This document shows, piece after piece, positions 15,705-24,748 of a stretch of DNA of 64,000 bases (position 1 is the stretch's first letter; every line of letters starts with the position of its first letter). The notes beneath the pieces are model-generated. The model made no database searches. It worked only from the letters and a program-made list of their open reading frames with translations, and was not told the origin of the DNA. The DNA is from JAHEEM01 sp036396795 (GTDB lineage: Bacteria; Pseudomonadota; Gammaproteobacteria; Steroidobacterales; Rariloculaceae): assembly GCA_036396795.1 (NCBI GenBank), contig DASWKF010000039.1, forward strand, positions 1-64,000, written 5' to 3'. A program made the translations under genes and the position numbers.

Positions 15705-17249
15705 ATGCTGCTGCGAGCGATTGTATTGGTGGTTTCGGCGCTGGTGGGTGCGAGCGCCTGCACGGTCAATCCGGTCACCGGCGAACGGCAATTGGCGCTG
15801 GTTTCGGCGGGCGATGAGGTCGCCATCGGCAACGCGCAGTATTCGCCTTCGCGACAAATGCAAGGCGGCGATCTCGTCAACGATCCCGCGCTGACCCAAT
15901 ACGTCCGCGACGTCGGGCAGAAGCTCGCCGCGGTCAGCGACCGCGACCTGCCCTACGAGTTCGTCGTCTTGAACAACTCGGTGCCGAACGCCTGGGCGCT
16001 GCCGGGGGGCAAGATCGCCGTCAATCACGGCCTGCTGGTCGAGCTCGATTCCGAGGCCGAGCTCGCCGCCGTGCTCGGTCACGAGATCGTCCATGCGGCG
16101 GCGCGGCACGGCGCGCTCGCGATGCAGCGCGGCATTCTGCTTCAGGGCGCGGTATTGGCGACGGCCGTGGCGGCGAGCCGCGGCGATCATTCGAGCTGGG
16201 CGATCGGCGCCGCGAGCCTGGGTGCGCAGTTGATCAATCAGCGCAACGGCCGGGAAGCGGAGCTCGAAGCCGATTACTACGGCATGCTCTACATGTCGCG
16301 CGCGGGCTACGATCCCCAAGCCGCGGTCTCGCTACAGGAAACCTTCCTGCGGCTCTCCGAGGGCCGCGGGGATCAGGGCTGGCTCGCCGGCCTATTCGCG
16401 AGCCACCCGCCGTCGGCAGAGCGTGTCGCGCGGAATCGAGAGACGGCGGCCGAGCTGCCCGCGAACGGCGAGCTCGGACGGGAACGTTATCAGGCCGCGA
16501 CGGCGCCCTTGCGCGAGGCTCAACCCGCCTACGATGCCTACGCCGCCGGCCGCATGGCGCTCGCCGAAGGCGACGTCGACGAAGCAGAGCTGCGCGCCAA
16601 CGAAGCGCTGCGGCTCATGCCCGGCGAGGGCCACTTCCATGCGCTGCTCGGCGACATCGACTTGCAACGCAACCGCTATCAGGACGCAACCGATCACTAT
16701 CGCGATGCGATCGCGCGCAACGATCAGTATTTCTACTATTCCTTGCAGGAAGGCCGGGCCCTCATGGGCCTACAGCGGTGGGAAGCGGCGGAAGCCAGCC
16801 TCCGAACGAGCCTGACTCTGCTTCCGACGGCGGACGCTTACTACGGGCTCGGGGCCCTCGCCGAACGTCGCGGCGATTTAGCGAGCGCGCTCGAGTCCTA
16901 CCGGCAGGCGGCGCAATCGTCGGGCGCGGCCGGGCAGGCGGCGCAGGATGCAATCATCCGATTGGATCTGCCGGCCAACCCCGGCCAATACGTGCGCTTG
17001 CAGAGCGGCCTCGACGCGAGCGGCATGCTGATTCTGGAGATTGCCAACCCCACGCGCGTGGCGATCGCCGACATAGGCGTCGTGATCGCCTACACCGACC
17101 AGCAGGGCGTCAGCCGGCAGATCTCGCGAACGCTGGCGGAAACGCTCCCTCCCGGAACCAGCCGCCGGCTCGGCACCGGCGTCGGCCCGATCGCCTCGGG
17201 GCAGTCGTACGCCGTGTCGGTTGCCTCGGCGCGCGTCGTCGCCGAATAG
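15705..17249 (+). CDS. M48 family metalloprotease with TPR domain (BepA-like)
   Basis: Protein of 514 residues; an N-terminal signal with a possible lipobox ends at Cys19 (GASAC). The peptidase domain (about 25-260) has the zinc motif H126-E-I-V-H130 and a downstream glutamate region (REAELEADYYG), as in periplasmic M48B/C proteases such as BepA that act in outer-membrane protein quality control. Residues of about 280-420 form TPR helices (MALAEGDVDEAELRANEALRLMPG, YYGLGALAERRGDLASALESYRQAA). The C-terminal 90 residues form a beta-rich domain. It is divergent from the methyltransferase gene with a 38-bp gap. Confidence 0.85.
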   Translation: MLLRAIVLVVSALVGASACTVNPVTGERQLALVSAGDEVAIGNAQYSPSRQMQGGDLVNDPALTQYVRDVGQKLAAVSDRDLPYEFVVLNNSVPNAWALPGGKIAVNHGLLVELDSEAELAAVLGHEIVHAAARHGALAMQRGILLQGAVLATAVAASRGDHSSWAIGAASLGAQLINQRNGREAELEADYYGMLYMSRAGYDPQAAVSLQETFLRLSEGRGDQGWLAGLFASHPPSAERVARNRETAAELPANGELGRERYQAATAPLREAQPAYDAYAAGRMALAEGDVDEAELRANEALRLMPGEGHFHALLGDIDLQRNRYQDATDHYRDAIARNDQYFYYSLQEGRALMGLQRWEAAEASLRTSLTLLPTADAYYGLGALAERRGDLASALESYRQAAQSSGAAGQAAQDAIIRLDLPANPGQYVRLQSGLDASGMLILEIANPTRVAIADIGVVIAYTDQQGVSRQISRTLAETLPPGTSRRLGTGVGPIASGQSYAVSVASARVVAE

Positions 17250-17266
17250 CCGACGATTCGGCAGCC

Positions 17267-18169
17267 CTATCCCATCGGCTCGATGCGCACCTCGTTGGCG
17301 TTGAACAGCGGAATCAGCACGCGGTTTCGCGTCCGGTCGACGCCGATGTCCGCGGGCGCCTCGACGCCGGCGACCGCGCACTCGAGCGCGCCCGCCTCGT
17401 CCATCAGATACACGCAGGAATTGCCCCAGCTCGAAACCAGCACGCGGCCGTCGGCCAGCTCGCCCACGCCGTCGAACTGACCCTCGCCGCCGCCGACCAA
17501 AGACGTGCGGCCGCCGTCGGCATCGAGCCGGAAGACTTCACCCGACATGAAGGTCACGACGAGAATTCCCTCGTCCGTCGCGATGATGCCGTTGGGCGCG
17601 CCGAGCCCGGAGGCGGCCACGACGGTCGCGAATTGGTCCCCGACTATTCGATAGACGGCGTCGGTGCCGGAAGGCGAGAAGCTCGCATCGAGCCCGGTAT
17701 CCGTGACGTAGACCCCGCCTCCCGGCGCCGGCGCGACGTCGTTGAGAAAGCTCGCGCCCGGCACGCAGAACTCGCCGGCCGGCGCGCCCGAAGACTGATC
17801 GAATCGCCGAACGCAGTCGATGTCGGCGACGTAGAGGGTGCCGTCCGCGATCGCCATGCCCTTGGGCGCGTTCAGCGTGACGTCGGCAGCCGCCCCGTCG
17901 ATCCACTTGAGCTCCAGAACCTCGCCTTCCGGCGAGACTCGGGAAATGAAGCCGTTGTCGTCCTCGCCCAAGGGCATGCCGTTGATGTTGGAGACCAGAT
18001 AGACGTCCGCGCTTTCGTCGTGGAGCACGGATTCCGGCGTGGCGAAACCGGCATTGGCGACCGTGATGGCCCCGGATGCGTCGGCGCCGGTGTCCTGTCC
18101 TCCGCCACAGGCAGCGACGCCGAGGCAGAGAAATACGACTCGGCTCAAGGAGTGCGACGATACGTTCAT
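17267..18169 (-). CDS. SMP-30/NHL-like beta-propeller lipoprotein
   Basis: Lipoprotein of about 300 residues: the signal ends in LGVAAC, then a short GGG-rich linker. The body shows propeller blades of the SMP-30/gluconolactonase or NHL type (FATPESVLHDESADVYLVSNI, GMAIADGTLYVADID, APNGIIATDEGILVV, FDGVGELADGRVLVS, DIGVDRTRNRVLIP). Metal-ligand residues cannot be assigned confidently. ATG at 18169 is preferred because AGGTGAG lies upstream; an in-frame start three codons earlier is less likely. It converges with the M48 protease gene (17 bp gap). Confidence 0.75.
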   Translation of the reverse strand: MNVSSHSLSRVVFLCLGVAACGGGQDTGADASGAITVANAGFATPESVLHDESADVYLVSNINGMPLGEDDNGFISRVSPEGEVLELKWIDGAAADVTLNAPKGMAIADGTLYVADIDCVRRFDQSSGAPAGEFCVPGASFLNDVAPAPGGGVYVTDTGLDASFSPSGTDAVYRIVGDQFATVVAASGLGAPNGIIATDEGILVVTFMSGEVFRLDADGGRTSLVGGGEGQFDGVGELADGRVLVSSWGNSCVYLMDEAGALECAVAGVEAPADIGVDRTRNRVLIPLFNANEVRIEPMG

Positions 18170-18233
18170 GGTTCTCACCTGCGAGATTCTGAATTAGCTA
18201 AAAGACTTTCGGCGCCGTAAGGCGATTTTGGCG

Positions 18234-19694
18234 TCATTGTAGCTCGGTATGTTCCCGAATGAACTCCATCGCGCGCGGCCAGGCACGCGCGACCGCCTCC
18301 GCGTTGCCGCCGAGGTCCTGAAACTCCAGAAACACATGGGTGGCATGCGGGTAGATGTGGTACTCGAACGCCTTGCCGAGACGCCGCATCTCCGCCGCGG
18401 TCGCCTCGACGCCGCTGGTGATGCGGGCGTCGTCCTCACCGTAGAAGCCGATCACGGGCGCGTTTATGCGCGCCATGATCTCGGGCTCGGGCGCGTTGCC
18501 GTAGAAAACGACGGCGGCATCGAGCGGCGCGATCGCCGCGAACTCAAAGCTGTGACCGCCGCCGCGGCAGAACCCGATGCTCACCGCTTTGCCGCTGGCC
18601 CGCGGCAGGCCCATGCCGTGCTCGTAGGCGGCCTCGAAGCGCCGTAGCGCGAACTCGGTCGAAATCTGCGCATTGGCCTTCATGATATCGTCGATGAACG
18701 CGAAGGAATCCGTATTGCCGCCGTCCGGCCCCAGCCCCGAGTGCATGTCGGGGGCGATCGCGATGAAGCCTTCTCGCGCGAGCTGATCGGCCAGCGCGAG
18801 CATCCAGTCGTCCAGGCCCGTACCGTGCTGCATCGCGATGACGATGGGAGCTTCGCCGTCCCCTTCCGGATACACGACACGCGTGCGGATCGGCACGCCG
18901 TCGACGGGAACGTCCACCCATTCGGAGCGCATCGGCGAGGTTTCCACCGTCGAGCGGGCGTTGAAGTAGCCGGCGACCAAGTGGTCGGGCTTGCTGATCG
19001 GGTAACCGCGCGGCCGTGGGGGCGCATCGCCCGGCGCCGACGCGCCGCCCTGACCCATGAGATGCGGGCCGTGCAACGGCATCTCGATCGCCGCCGTGCT
19101 GTTACCCGTGGCCGCATCGAGAAACGCTACGGCTTGCGGCCATGCGCGCGCGGAGAGCTCGAAGCGGGCTTCTGCATGGCCGCCCACGTTCTGATCGATG
19201 CGGACATCGATGCGCGCATCGGGCGCCGGGCTCGAGACGAACGACAGCTCTGCGCCGATGCCGTTCGCCGACGGAAGCGCGACGGCATATTCGCGCACGG
19301 CGGCGGCCGCGGGCGACGATCTGCGCGCATCGGGCACGATGGCGATATAGCCCTCGAGGGCGATCTGATCCGCGACGCTGCGCAGCCAATCGGAAAGCTG
19401 CTGGTCGTCCGCCGTGATCAACACTACCGGCGCCCGGTCGCTACGGACGGGATAGACGGTCCATGTCAGCACGGTCTGCGATCCGACGGGAACACGCAGC
19501 CATTCGCCGTGCCGGTGAGTCGCGTTCAGCAGGCGCTTCGCGAGCTGCGGCGTCGGTAGCGTGGAGCGCACCGGGCTCGCCGCCTTCGCAATACCGCCGC
19601 CGAGCGGCGCCTCACCGACTATCCCGAGCGCGCAATAGATCGCGCTGCATGCCAAGAGCGCCACCGGATGCCGAATCAACCGCTGCCAGCTCAC
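18234..19694 (-). CDS. Dienelactone hydrolase family protein with a degenerate N-terminal duplicate
   Basis: Exported protein of 486 residues with a signal peptide at about residues 1-38. The C-terminal half is a complete dienelactone hydrolase-type alpha/beta hydrolase: EWVDVPVDGVPIRTRVVYPE start, HGTGLDDWM, nucleophile elbow GFCRGGG (Cys), FYGEDDARI (Asp region) and YPHATHVFLE (His). The N-terminal half repeats the opening of the same fold (EWLRVPVGSQTVLTWTVYP, LITADDQQLSDWLRSVADQ, LEGYIAIVPDARR) but breaks off before a nucleophile elbow, so it is a truncated, probably non-catalytic copy. GTG start with GGGAG upstream. Substrate unknown. Confidence 0.8.
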   Translation of the reverse strand: MSWQRLIRHPVALLACSAIYCALGIVGEAPLGGGIAKAASPVRSTLPTPQLAKRLLNATHRHGEWLRVPVGSQTVLTWTVYPVRSDRAPVVLITADDQQLSDWLRSVADQIALEGYIAIVPDARRSSPAAAAVREYAVALPSANGIGAELSFVSSPAPDARIDVRIDQNVGGHAEARFELSARAWPQAVAFLDAATGNSTAAIEMPLHGPHLMGQGGASAPGDAPPRPRGYPISKPDHLVAGYFNARSTVETSPMRSEWVDVPVDGVPIRTRVVYPEGDGEAPIVIAMQHGTGLDDWMLALADQLAREGFIAIAPDMHSGLGPDGGNTDSFAFIDDIMKANAQISTEFALRRFEAAYEHGMGLPRASGKAVSIGFCRGGGHSFEFAAIAPLDAAVVFYGNAPEPEIMARINAPVIGFYGEDDARITSGVEATAAEMRRLGKAFEYHIYPHATHVFLEFQDLGGNAEAVARAWPRAMEFIREHTELQ

Positions 19695-19740
19695 ATGTCT
19701 GCTCCCATTGCCGCTTGGTCGTCACCGCCGCGCACGCCGC

Positions 19741-20742
19741 TCATGATCGAAAGTTCGGAAGTATCCGCTCCGCGTTGCCTCGCTCCATCGCGTAGAGCAC
19801 GTCGGGATGGAGGTTCAGCGACGGGATCTCGCGCGTCGTGGTTTCGTAGGGCTCAACCGGAAAATCGCTGCCGAACAAGAGCCGCGTCGGCCCGGCGAAC
19901 TCGAGCGCCGCCGCCACGACCCAGGAGTAGCTCGCGTGACCGAGCTCCAGATACAGCCTGCGGAGCTTGTCGAGGGCCCCGTGCGGATACAGATCGGGGC
20001 GATCTTGAGGCACGCGATCCTGAATCCGCCCCGCCAAGATCGGCACGGTGCCGCCGGTGTGCGACACGATGAAATTGATGTCCGGGCAGCGCGTAAGCAC
20101 GCCGTTCCACAGCAGGCTCAGCACGGCTCTGTTGACGTCGTTATCGAACTCGGAAACGTTGTGCGGCACGCCCGGCGGATTCATGCAGCAGAACGGCGTC
20201 GTGTTCGGATGCAGGAATACCGTCGTCTTGCGCCGGTTGAGCTCCTCGAAAACGGGCATCTGCGCCGGATCGCCCGGCCAGCTGCGGGCGGCGCTGCTGT
20301 TCATGGTCACGCCGTCGGCGTTGAGCGTATCGAAGGCGTATTCGATCTCGCGCAGGCTGCCGTCCGTGTCGGCCAACGGCACGGCGGCGAACAGCCCGAA
20401 TCGGCCCGGATGATCGCGTGCGAGCTCCGCGACGAACTCGTTCGCGCGGCGGGCGAGCGTCCGCGCCTGTGGTGTGCCGTCGTTGAGCTCCTCGGGAAAC
20501 GTGGTTCCCGAGAGTATCGATGTCGCCACCTCGGCGCGGTCCATCGCCTCGAGCGCGATCTGCGCCGACCAAGGCTGCGCGCCAGAATCCAGGAAGGGCG
20601 GCCGGTAGTGGTGGTGGACGTCGATTCTGCCCCAGGGCCGCCGCGCCGCCGGCTGGGCCATGAGCGCGCCCGCCGGCAGCATCACGCCGATTCCGGCTCC
20701 CAGGGCGGCGCGCAGAAATTCACGCCGAGCTCCGTTGTGCAT
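19741..20742 (-). CDS. Tat-exported amidohydrolase (ACMSD-like)
   Basis: Protein of 333 residues with a Tat signal (ARREFLRAALGAG, then hydrophobic to about 30). It is a metal-dependent TIM barrel: DVHHHYRPPF (metal His pair), a His in VFLHPNTTPF, a His in IVSHTGGTVP, and the Asp in LFGSDFPVEP. The ACMSD-like family includes decarboxylases and hydrolases of aromatic breakdown products. GGGGGAA precedes the ATG. It is followed 46 bp downstream (leftward) by the dienelactone hydrolase-like gene; a pairing that could act on the same ring-cleavage product is inference. Confidence 0.8.
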   Translation of the reverse strand: MHNGARREFLRAALGAGIGVMLPAGALMAQPAARRPWGRIDVHHHYRPPFLDSGAQPWSAQIALEAMDRAEVATSILSGTTFPEELNDGTPQARTLARRANEFVAELARDHPGRFGLFAAVPLADTDGSLREIEYAFDTLNADGVTMNSSAARSWPGDPAQMPVFEELNRRKTTVFLHPNTTPFCCMNPPGVPHNVSEFDNDVNRAVLSLLWNGVLTRCPDINFIVSHTGGTVPILAGRIQDRVPQDRPDLYPHGALDKLRRLYLELGHASYSWVVAAALEFAGPTRLLFGSDFPVEPYETTTREIPSLNLHPDVLYAMERGNAERILPNFRS

Positions 20743-20847
20743 TGTTCTTTCCCCCTGTCGCGATGCTACCCGATCCGCGCGCCTGCCGCAGCTGGTCGCC
20801 GTCGCGGGGCGACCCCCGAGGCGAATCCCGGCGCTCGAAAAACGGCG

Positions 20848-21780
20848 CTAGGGCTCTTCGTCGGCCGGCTCGCGCTTCGGCGGCACCAGGTCGCTTGGAA
20901 CGACCTTCAAGACCAGGGCAATCGCGCTGGCGACGTAAATCGATGAGTAGGTGCCGATGACGATCCCGACGATCAGCGCGATCGAGAACCCACGCAGAGT
21001 CTCCCCGCCGAGAAATAGCAGCGCGACCAATACCAGCAGAGTCGTGAGCCCGGTGATGATCGTTCGCGACAAAGTCTGATTGATCGAAGTGTCGATCATG
21101 ACGTCGGCTGCCTCGCGGCGCACGAGGCGGAAATTCTCCCGCACGCGATCGAACACGACGATAGTGTCGTTCAGTGAATAGCCGATGACCGCGAGCACCG
21201 AGCCGAGAACCGGGAGATCGAAGGGCAGGCGAAACACGGAAAAGAAGCCGATGGTGACGATCACGTCGTGGACGAGCGCGACGATCGCGCCCACGGCGAG
21301 CTTCCAGCGAAAGCGCAGCATGACGTAGATGAAGATCATCATCAATGCGAAGAACATCGCCAGGCTGCCTTGCTCGGCGAGGTCGCGGCCGACCTGCGGG
21401 CCGACGAACTCCACCCGCCGCAGCTCGGCGGAAGCGTCCCGGGCGACGAGCGCCGTAAGCAGCTGTTCCTCAACTGCATCGGGATCTTGTGCCGCCGCTT
21501 GCGCCGGCAAGCGGATCAGCACGTCGTTCGCCGAGCCGAAGCTCTGCACCTGAGCGTTGGGGTAACCCGCCGCCTCGAGCGCGCCGCGAACCTCGGTCAA
21601 GTCGGCGGGACTCCGGTGGCCGACCTCGAGCAACAGCCCGCCGGTAAAATCCATGCCGAAATTCAATCCCAAAGCGATGACGGAAATGACGGAGACGGCG
21701 ATTAGCACGCCGGAAATCCCGGCAGCGACGCGCCGGTAGGCCATGAACGCGAAATGCGGAGCCTTGGAGATCAGTTGCAA
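20848..21780 (-). CDS. secF: Protein translocase subunit SecF
   Basis: Membrane component of the Sec auxiliary complex, 310 residues, normal family length. The N-terminus MQLISKAPHFAFMAYRR matches the usual SecF start. It has TM1, then the FGMDFTGGLLLEV signature, a periplasmic P1 domain (about 45-130), and TM2-6 with SVLAVIGYSLNDTIVVFDRVRENF. The start codon is TTG. SecD, normally encoded directly upstream, is absent; the upstream gene is an ArsB/NhaD antiporter ending 18 bp away. Either secD lies elsewhere or this is a second, orphan copy. Confidence 0.92.
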   Translation of the reverse strand: MQLISKAPHFAFMAYRRVAAGISGVLIAVSVISVIALGLNFGMDFTGGLLLEVGHRSPADLTEVRGALEAAGYPNAQVQSFGSANDVLIRLPAQAAAQDPDAVEEQLLTALVARDASAELRRVEFVGPQVGRDLAEQGSLAMFFALMMIFIYVMLRFRWKLAVGAIVALVHDVIVTIGFFSVFRLPFDLPVLGSVLAVIGYSLNDTIVVFDRVRENFRLVRREAADVMIDTSINQTLSRTIITGLTTLLVLVALLFLGGETLRGFSIALIVGIVIGTYSSIYVASAIALVLKVVPSDLVPPKREPADEEP

Positions 21781-21798
21781 AGCGACGTGCCGTTCGCG

Positions 21799-23133
21799 CT
21801 AGTGTATCGGGCGGGCAAAGTAGTCGAAAAACAGTACGAAGACAACCGTCGCGGCCGCCAGGCTCACCAACATCGCCGGAGTACCCTTGCGGAACCACAA
21901 CGCCGGCGTGATCGCAAGACCCGGGTCGTTCTGTTCCCGGGCCAAGCGCTCAGAGATGGTGACGATGAAGACGTTCGCCGTGGAGCCGATGTGCGTTCCG
22001 TTGCCTCCCAAGCCGACGCCCATCGAAAGTCCCCACCACAGCGGCGTGACCTCCAAGCCCGCGGATTCCATCCCTAGAATGATCGGGATCATCGCGGCGG
22101 TAAACGGAATGTTGTCGATCGCGGCCGACAGAAAAGCCGCGACCCACATCAGAACGATCGTGGCCAGCAGCAGATCGGCCTCGACGAACGGCATGATGAA
22201 TCCGCCGATGTGCTCCAACAGGCCACTATGCTCCACGCCGCCGATGACCATGAACAGGCCAATGAAGAACATCAGCAGCCCGGTCTCGACGCGCGTCATG
22301 ACGTGCTCGATCGTTTCTCTGGGGCTCAGCAACAACAGGATCGTCATCCCGAGCACGGCGACGAACCAGACCTCCCACCCCAACGCGTCGTGGAGCGAGA
22401 ACAACACCACCATCATCGCCAGAACCAGCAGCGAGACCATCCAGGTCCGCTTGTCCTTGATCACGGCCTCGCCCCGGCTCACACGCGCGCCCTCGTGCGC
22501 GAGCTCCGCGCGGAACAAGTACTTGAGGCTGAGCAGGATTACGAGCCAGGCCACGAGGACGATCGGCCCCATGCGTAAGAAGAAAGTGTTGAAGTCTATC
22601 CCGGCGGCGGAACCGATCATGATATTGGGCGGGTCGCCAACCAGCGTTGCGATGCCGCCCGTATCCGTCAACAGGGCGGCGGCCAGTAGATAGGGGATCG
22701 GAGAGATCCCCTGCGCCCGCGCGATCAGTATCAGCAACGGCCCGAAGATGACCACGGTAGTAACGTTGTCCAGGAGCATCGAGAGCACGGTGACCGCCGT
22801 GCCGGTCAGCACCAGCGTCAAGAAAACCTTGCCGCCGGCCAGCTCCGCGAGCCGGTAGGCCATCCAGTTGAATCCGCCGGTGGGGATCATGACCGCAATC
22901 ACCATCATCATCGCCGCGAGCAGAAAAATGACGTTCCAATCGACGGCCTCCAAAGCCAGCGTCGGGGAGTAGAACCCCGTCATGTAACCGGTGAGTATCA
23001 TCGCGACCGCGCCCGCGGCAGCGCACTTGGCGCGCTCAACGTGATGGATCTGCTCGGTGAAGATCGCGATGAAGGTCAGCGCGAGCACGACGCCGGATGC
23101 GAGCATGGCGCCGGTTAGTGTGGGTTCGTCCAT
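21799..23133 (-). CDS. ArsB/NhaD-type ion transporter (IT superfamily)
   Basis: Inner-membrane transporter of 444 residues with about 11-12 hydrophobic segments. Family signatures are present in both inverted repeats: SMLLDNVTTVVIFGP and GDPPNIMIGSAAGIDF in the first half, AAIDNIPFTAAMIPI and GGNGTHIGSTANVF in the second. This places it in the ArsB/NhaD/P-protein group: Na+/H+ antiport or anion (arsenite) extrusion. No ars regulator or reductase is nearby, so sodium-proton antiport is more plausible. It probably forms an operon with secF (18-bp gap). Confidence 0.85.
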   Translation of the reverse strand: MDEPTLTGAMLASGVVLALTFIAIFTEQIHHVERAKCAAAGAVAMILTGYMTGFYSPTLALEAVDWNVIFLLAAMMMVIAVMIPTGGFNWMAYRLAELAGGKVFLTLVLTGTAVTVLSMLLDNVTTVVIFGPLLILIARAQGISPIPYLLAAALLTDTGGIATLVGDPPNIMIGSAAGIDFNTFFLRMGPIVLVAWLVILLSLKYLFRAELAHEGARVSRGEAVIKDKRTWMVSLLVLAMMVVLFSLHDALGWEVWFVAVLGMTILLLLSPRETIEHVMTRVETGLLMFFIGLFMVIGGVEHSGLLEHIGGFIMPFVEADLLLATIVLMWVAAFLSAAIDNIPFTAAMIPIILGMESAGLEVTPLWWGLSMGVGLGGNGTHIGSTANVFIVTISERLAREQNDPGLAITPALWFRKGTPAMLVSLAAATVVFVLFFDYFARPIH

Positions 23134-23326
23134 TTGCAGCCGTTCCGAGACAACCTCTCGGCAATCATTTTCGCAGGAATCGCTCCAAGCGCTGTCGATA
23201 CAATTTTCGTACCATGCTGATCGAAGCCGCCGCAGTCCCGGCTGGCGCGGCCTCGCGGCCCCCGCAAGGCGGGCCTGACCGCCGCGGGCGTTGCATCTGT
23301 CGTGTATCTACGACGGTCGCCTCCCA

Positions 23327-24745
23327 CTATTGACGATCGACCTTTACACCGGGCGGCGCATCGGTGGGCTCGGCGGCGTCTCTAAACATCTCCGGGTCAA
23401 GCTTGTGTTTTTTCAACAGCGAATAGAATTCCGACCTGTTTCTATCGGCCAACTTCGCCGCTTGGGTTACGTTTCCTTTGGTCGCCTGCAGCAGCTGGAT
23501 GAGATAGTCGAGCTCGAAGCCGGCGCGCGCCTCGGAGAACGAGCTCAGCTTGTGGGACCGGCCGCGCAGGGCCCTGCGAACCAGGTCGGCCGAGATCAAG
23601 GGGGTCGCTGCAAGAACGACGCAGTGATCGACGACGTTCCTGAGTTGCCGCACGTTTCCCGGCCACGGTGCGCCGACGAGGATCTCCAACGCCTCCCGAG
23701 AGAATCCTCTGACCGCTTGGCTGTCGTTCGCGAGCCGCGCGCTTTGGAGGAAACGCTCGACCAGCAACGGAATATCCTCGCGGCGCGCCGACAGCGGCGG
23801 AATCTCCAAGGTGACGACGCCGAGTCGATAGTAGAGATCTTCGCGAAACTCGCGGCGTTCCACGCGCGCCAGCAGGTCGTCATGGCTCGCGGCGATCGCC
23901 CGGAGGTCGATCGGGATGCTTTCGGTGCTGCCCACGGGCCGAATCTCACGCTCCTGCAGGGCGCGCAACAGCTTGGCCTGAAACGGCTGCGGCATATCGG
24001 CAATCTCGTCCAGCAACAAAGTGCCGCCGCTCGCGGCGGCGAGCAATCCCAAGTGATCGTTGGTCGCTCCGGTGAATGCGCCGCGCTTGTGCCCGAAGAA
24101 TTCCGATTCGAACAACGCATCGGGAATCGCCGAGCAATTCACCGCCACGAATTGCCCGGCGTTTCTCGGGCTGGCGCGATGGATGGCTTTCGCCAGAAGC
24201 TCCTTGCCGGTTCCGCTCTCTCCCTGAATCAGCACGTTGACGTCGCTCAGCGCCACTTTTCGCGCCTGGGCCAGCAACGCGCGCATCGTGCCGCTCGACG
24301 TGACGAGCTCCGGGCACCATTCCTGCCGGCCCGCGGCCGATTCGCCGCCCTCCGGCGCGACCGGGCCTCTCAATCGGGCCGCGCGGTCGATGTTCTGCAC
24401 CAGCTCCTCGCTGTCGAACGGCTTCGTCATGTACGCGAACACGCCGCGCTCCGTGGCTGCCACGGCGTCCCGAATAGTCCCGTGAGCCGTGAGTATGATC
24501 ACGGGCAGCGTCGGGTCACGTTTGTGAAGCGCGTCGAAGAGCGCCATGCCGTCCATGCCTTCCATGCGCACGTCGGTGACGACGACGAGAACCTGCGCTT
24601 GCGAGAGCCTGATCAGGGCCTCCTTGCCGCTTGCCGCGGTCTCGGGAGCGTAACCGGCACGCTTGAGCCGTATCGACAGCAATCGAAGCAGCTTCGGATC
24701 GTCGTCGACGAGCAAAACTTTCGGTTTCGATCCCGTGCCGGGCAT
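23327..24745 (-). CDS. glrR: Sigma-54-dependent response regulator, GlrR/QseF-like
   Basis: Transcriptional activator of 472 residues. The receiver domain spans residues 8-120, with acidic DDD near the start and the phospho-acceptor Asp in VVVTDVRMEGMDG. The AAA+ domain spans about 150-385 and includes Walker A GESGTGKE, the sigma-54 contact loop GAFTGA, and LLLDEIADMP (Walker B). A Fis-type helix-turn-helix is at the C-terminus (GNVTQAAKLADRNRSEFYSLL). It lies 3 bp after its cognate kinase gene, so they are co-transcribed. In enterobacteria the homologous pair controls envelope-stress sRNAs; QseG, often between them, is missing here. Confidence 0.9.
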   Translation of the reverse strand: MPGTGSKPKVLLVDDDPKLLRLLSIRLKRAGYAPETAASGKEALIRLSQAQVLVVVTDVRMEGMDGMALFDALHKRDPTLPVIILTAHGTIRDAVAATERGVFAYMTKPFDSEELVQNIDRAARLRGPVAPEGGESAAGRQEWCPELVTSSGTMRALLAQARKVALSDVNVLIQGESGTGKELLAKAIHRASPRNAGQFVAVNCSAIPDALFESEFFGHKRGAFTGATNDHLGLLAAASGGTLLLDEIADMPQPFQAKLLRALQEREIRPVGSTESIPIDLRAIAASHDDLLARVERREFREDLYYRLGVVTLEIPPLSARREDIPLLVERFLQSARLANDSQAVRGFSREALEILVGAPWPGNVRQLRNVVDHCVVLAATPLISADLVRRALRGRSHKLSSFSEARAGFELDYLIQLLQATKGNVTQAAKLADRNRSEFYSLLKKHKLDPEMFRDAAEPTDAPPGVKVDRQ

Positions 24746-24748
24746 CGG

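Noticed and set aside
15668..15880. N-terminal extension of the methyltransferase gene
   Set aside because: It would overlap the start of the divergent M48 protease gene, and its residues are the antisense of that signal peptide region.
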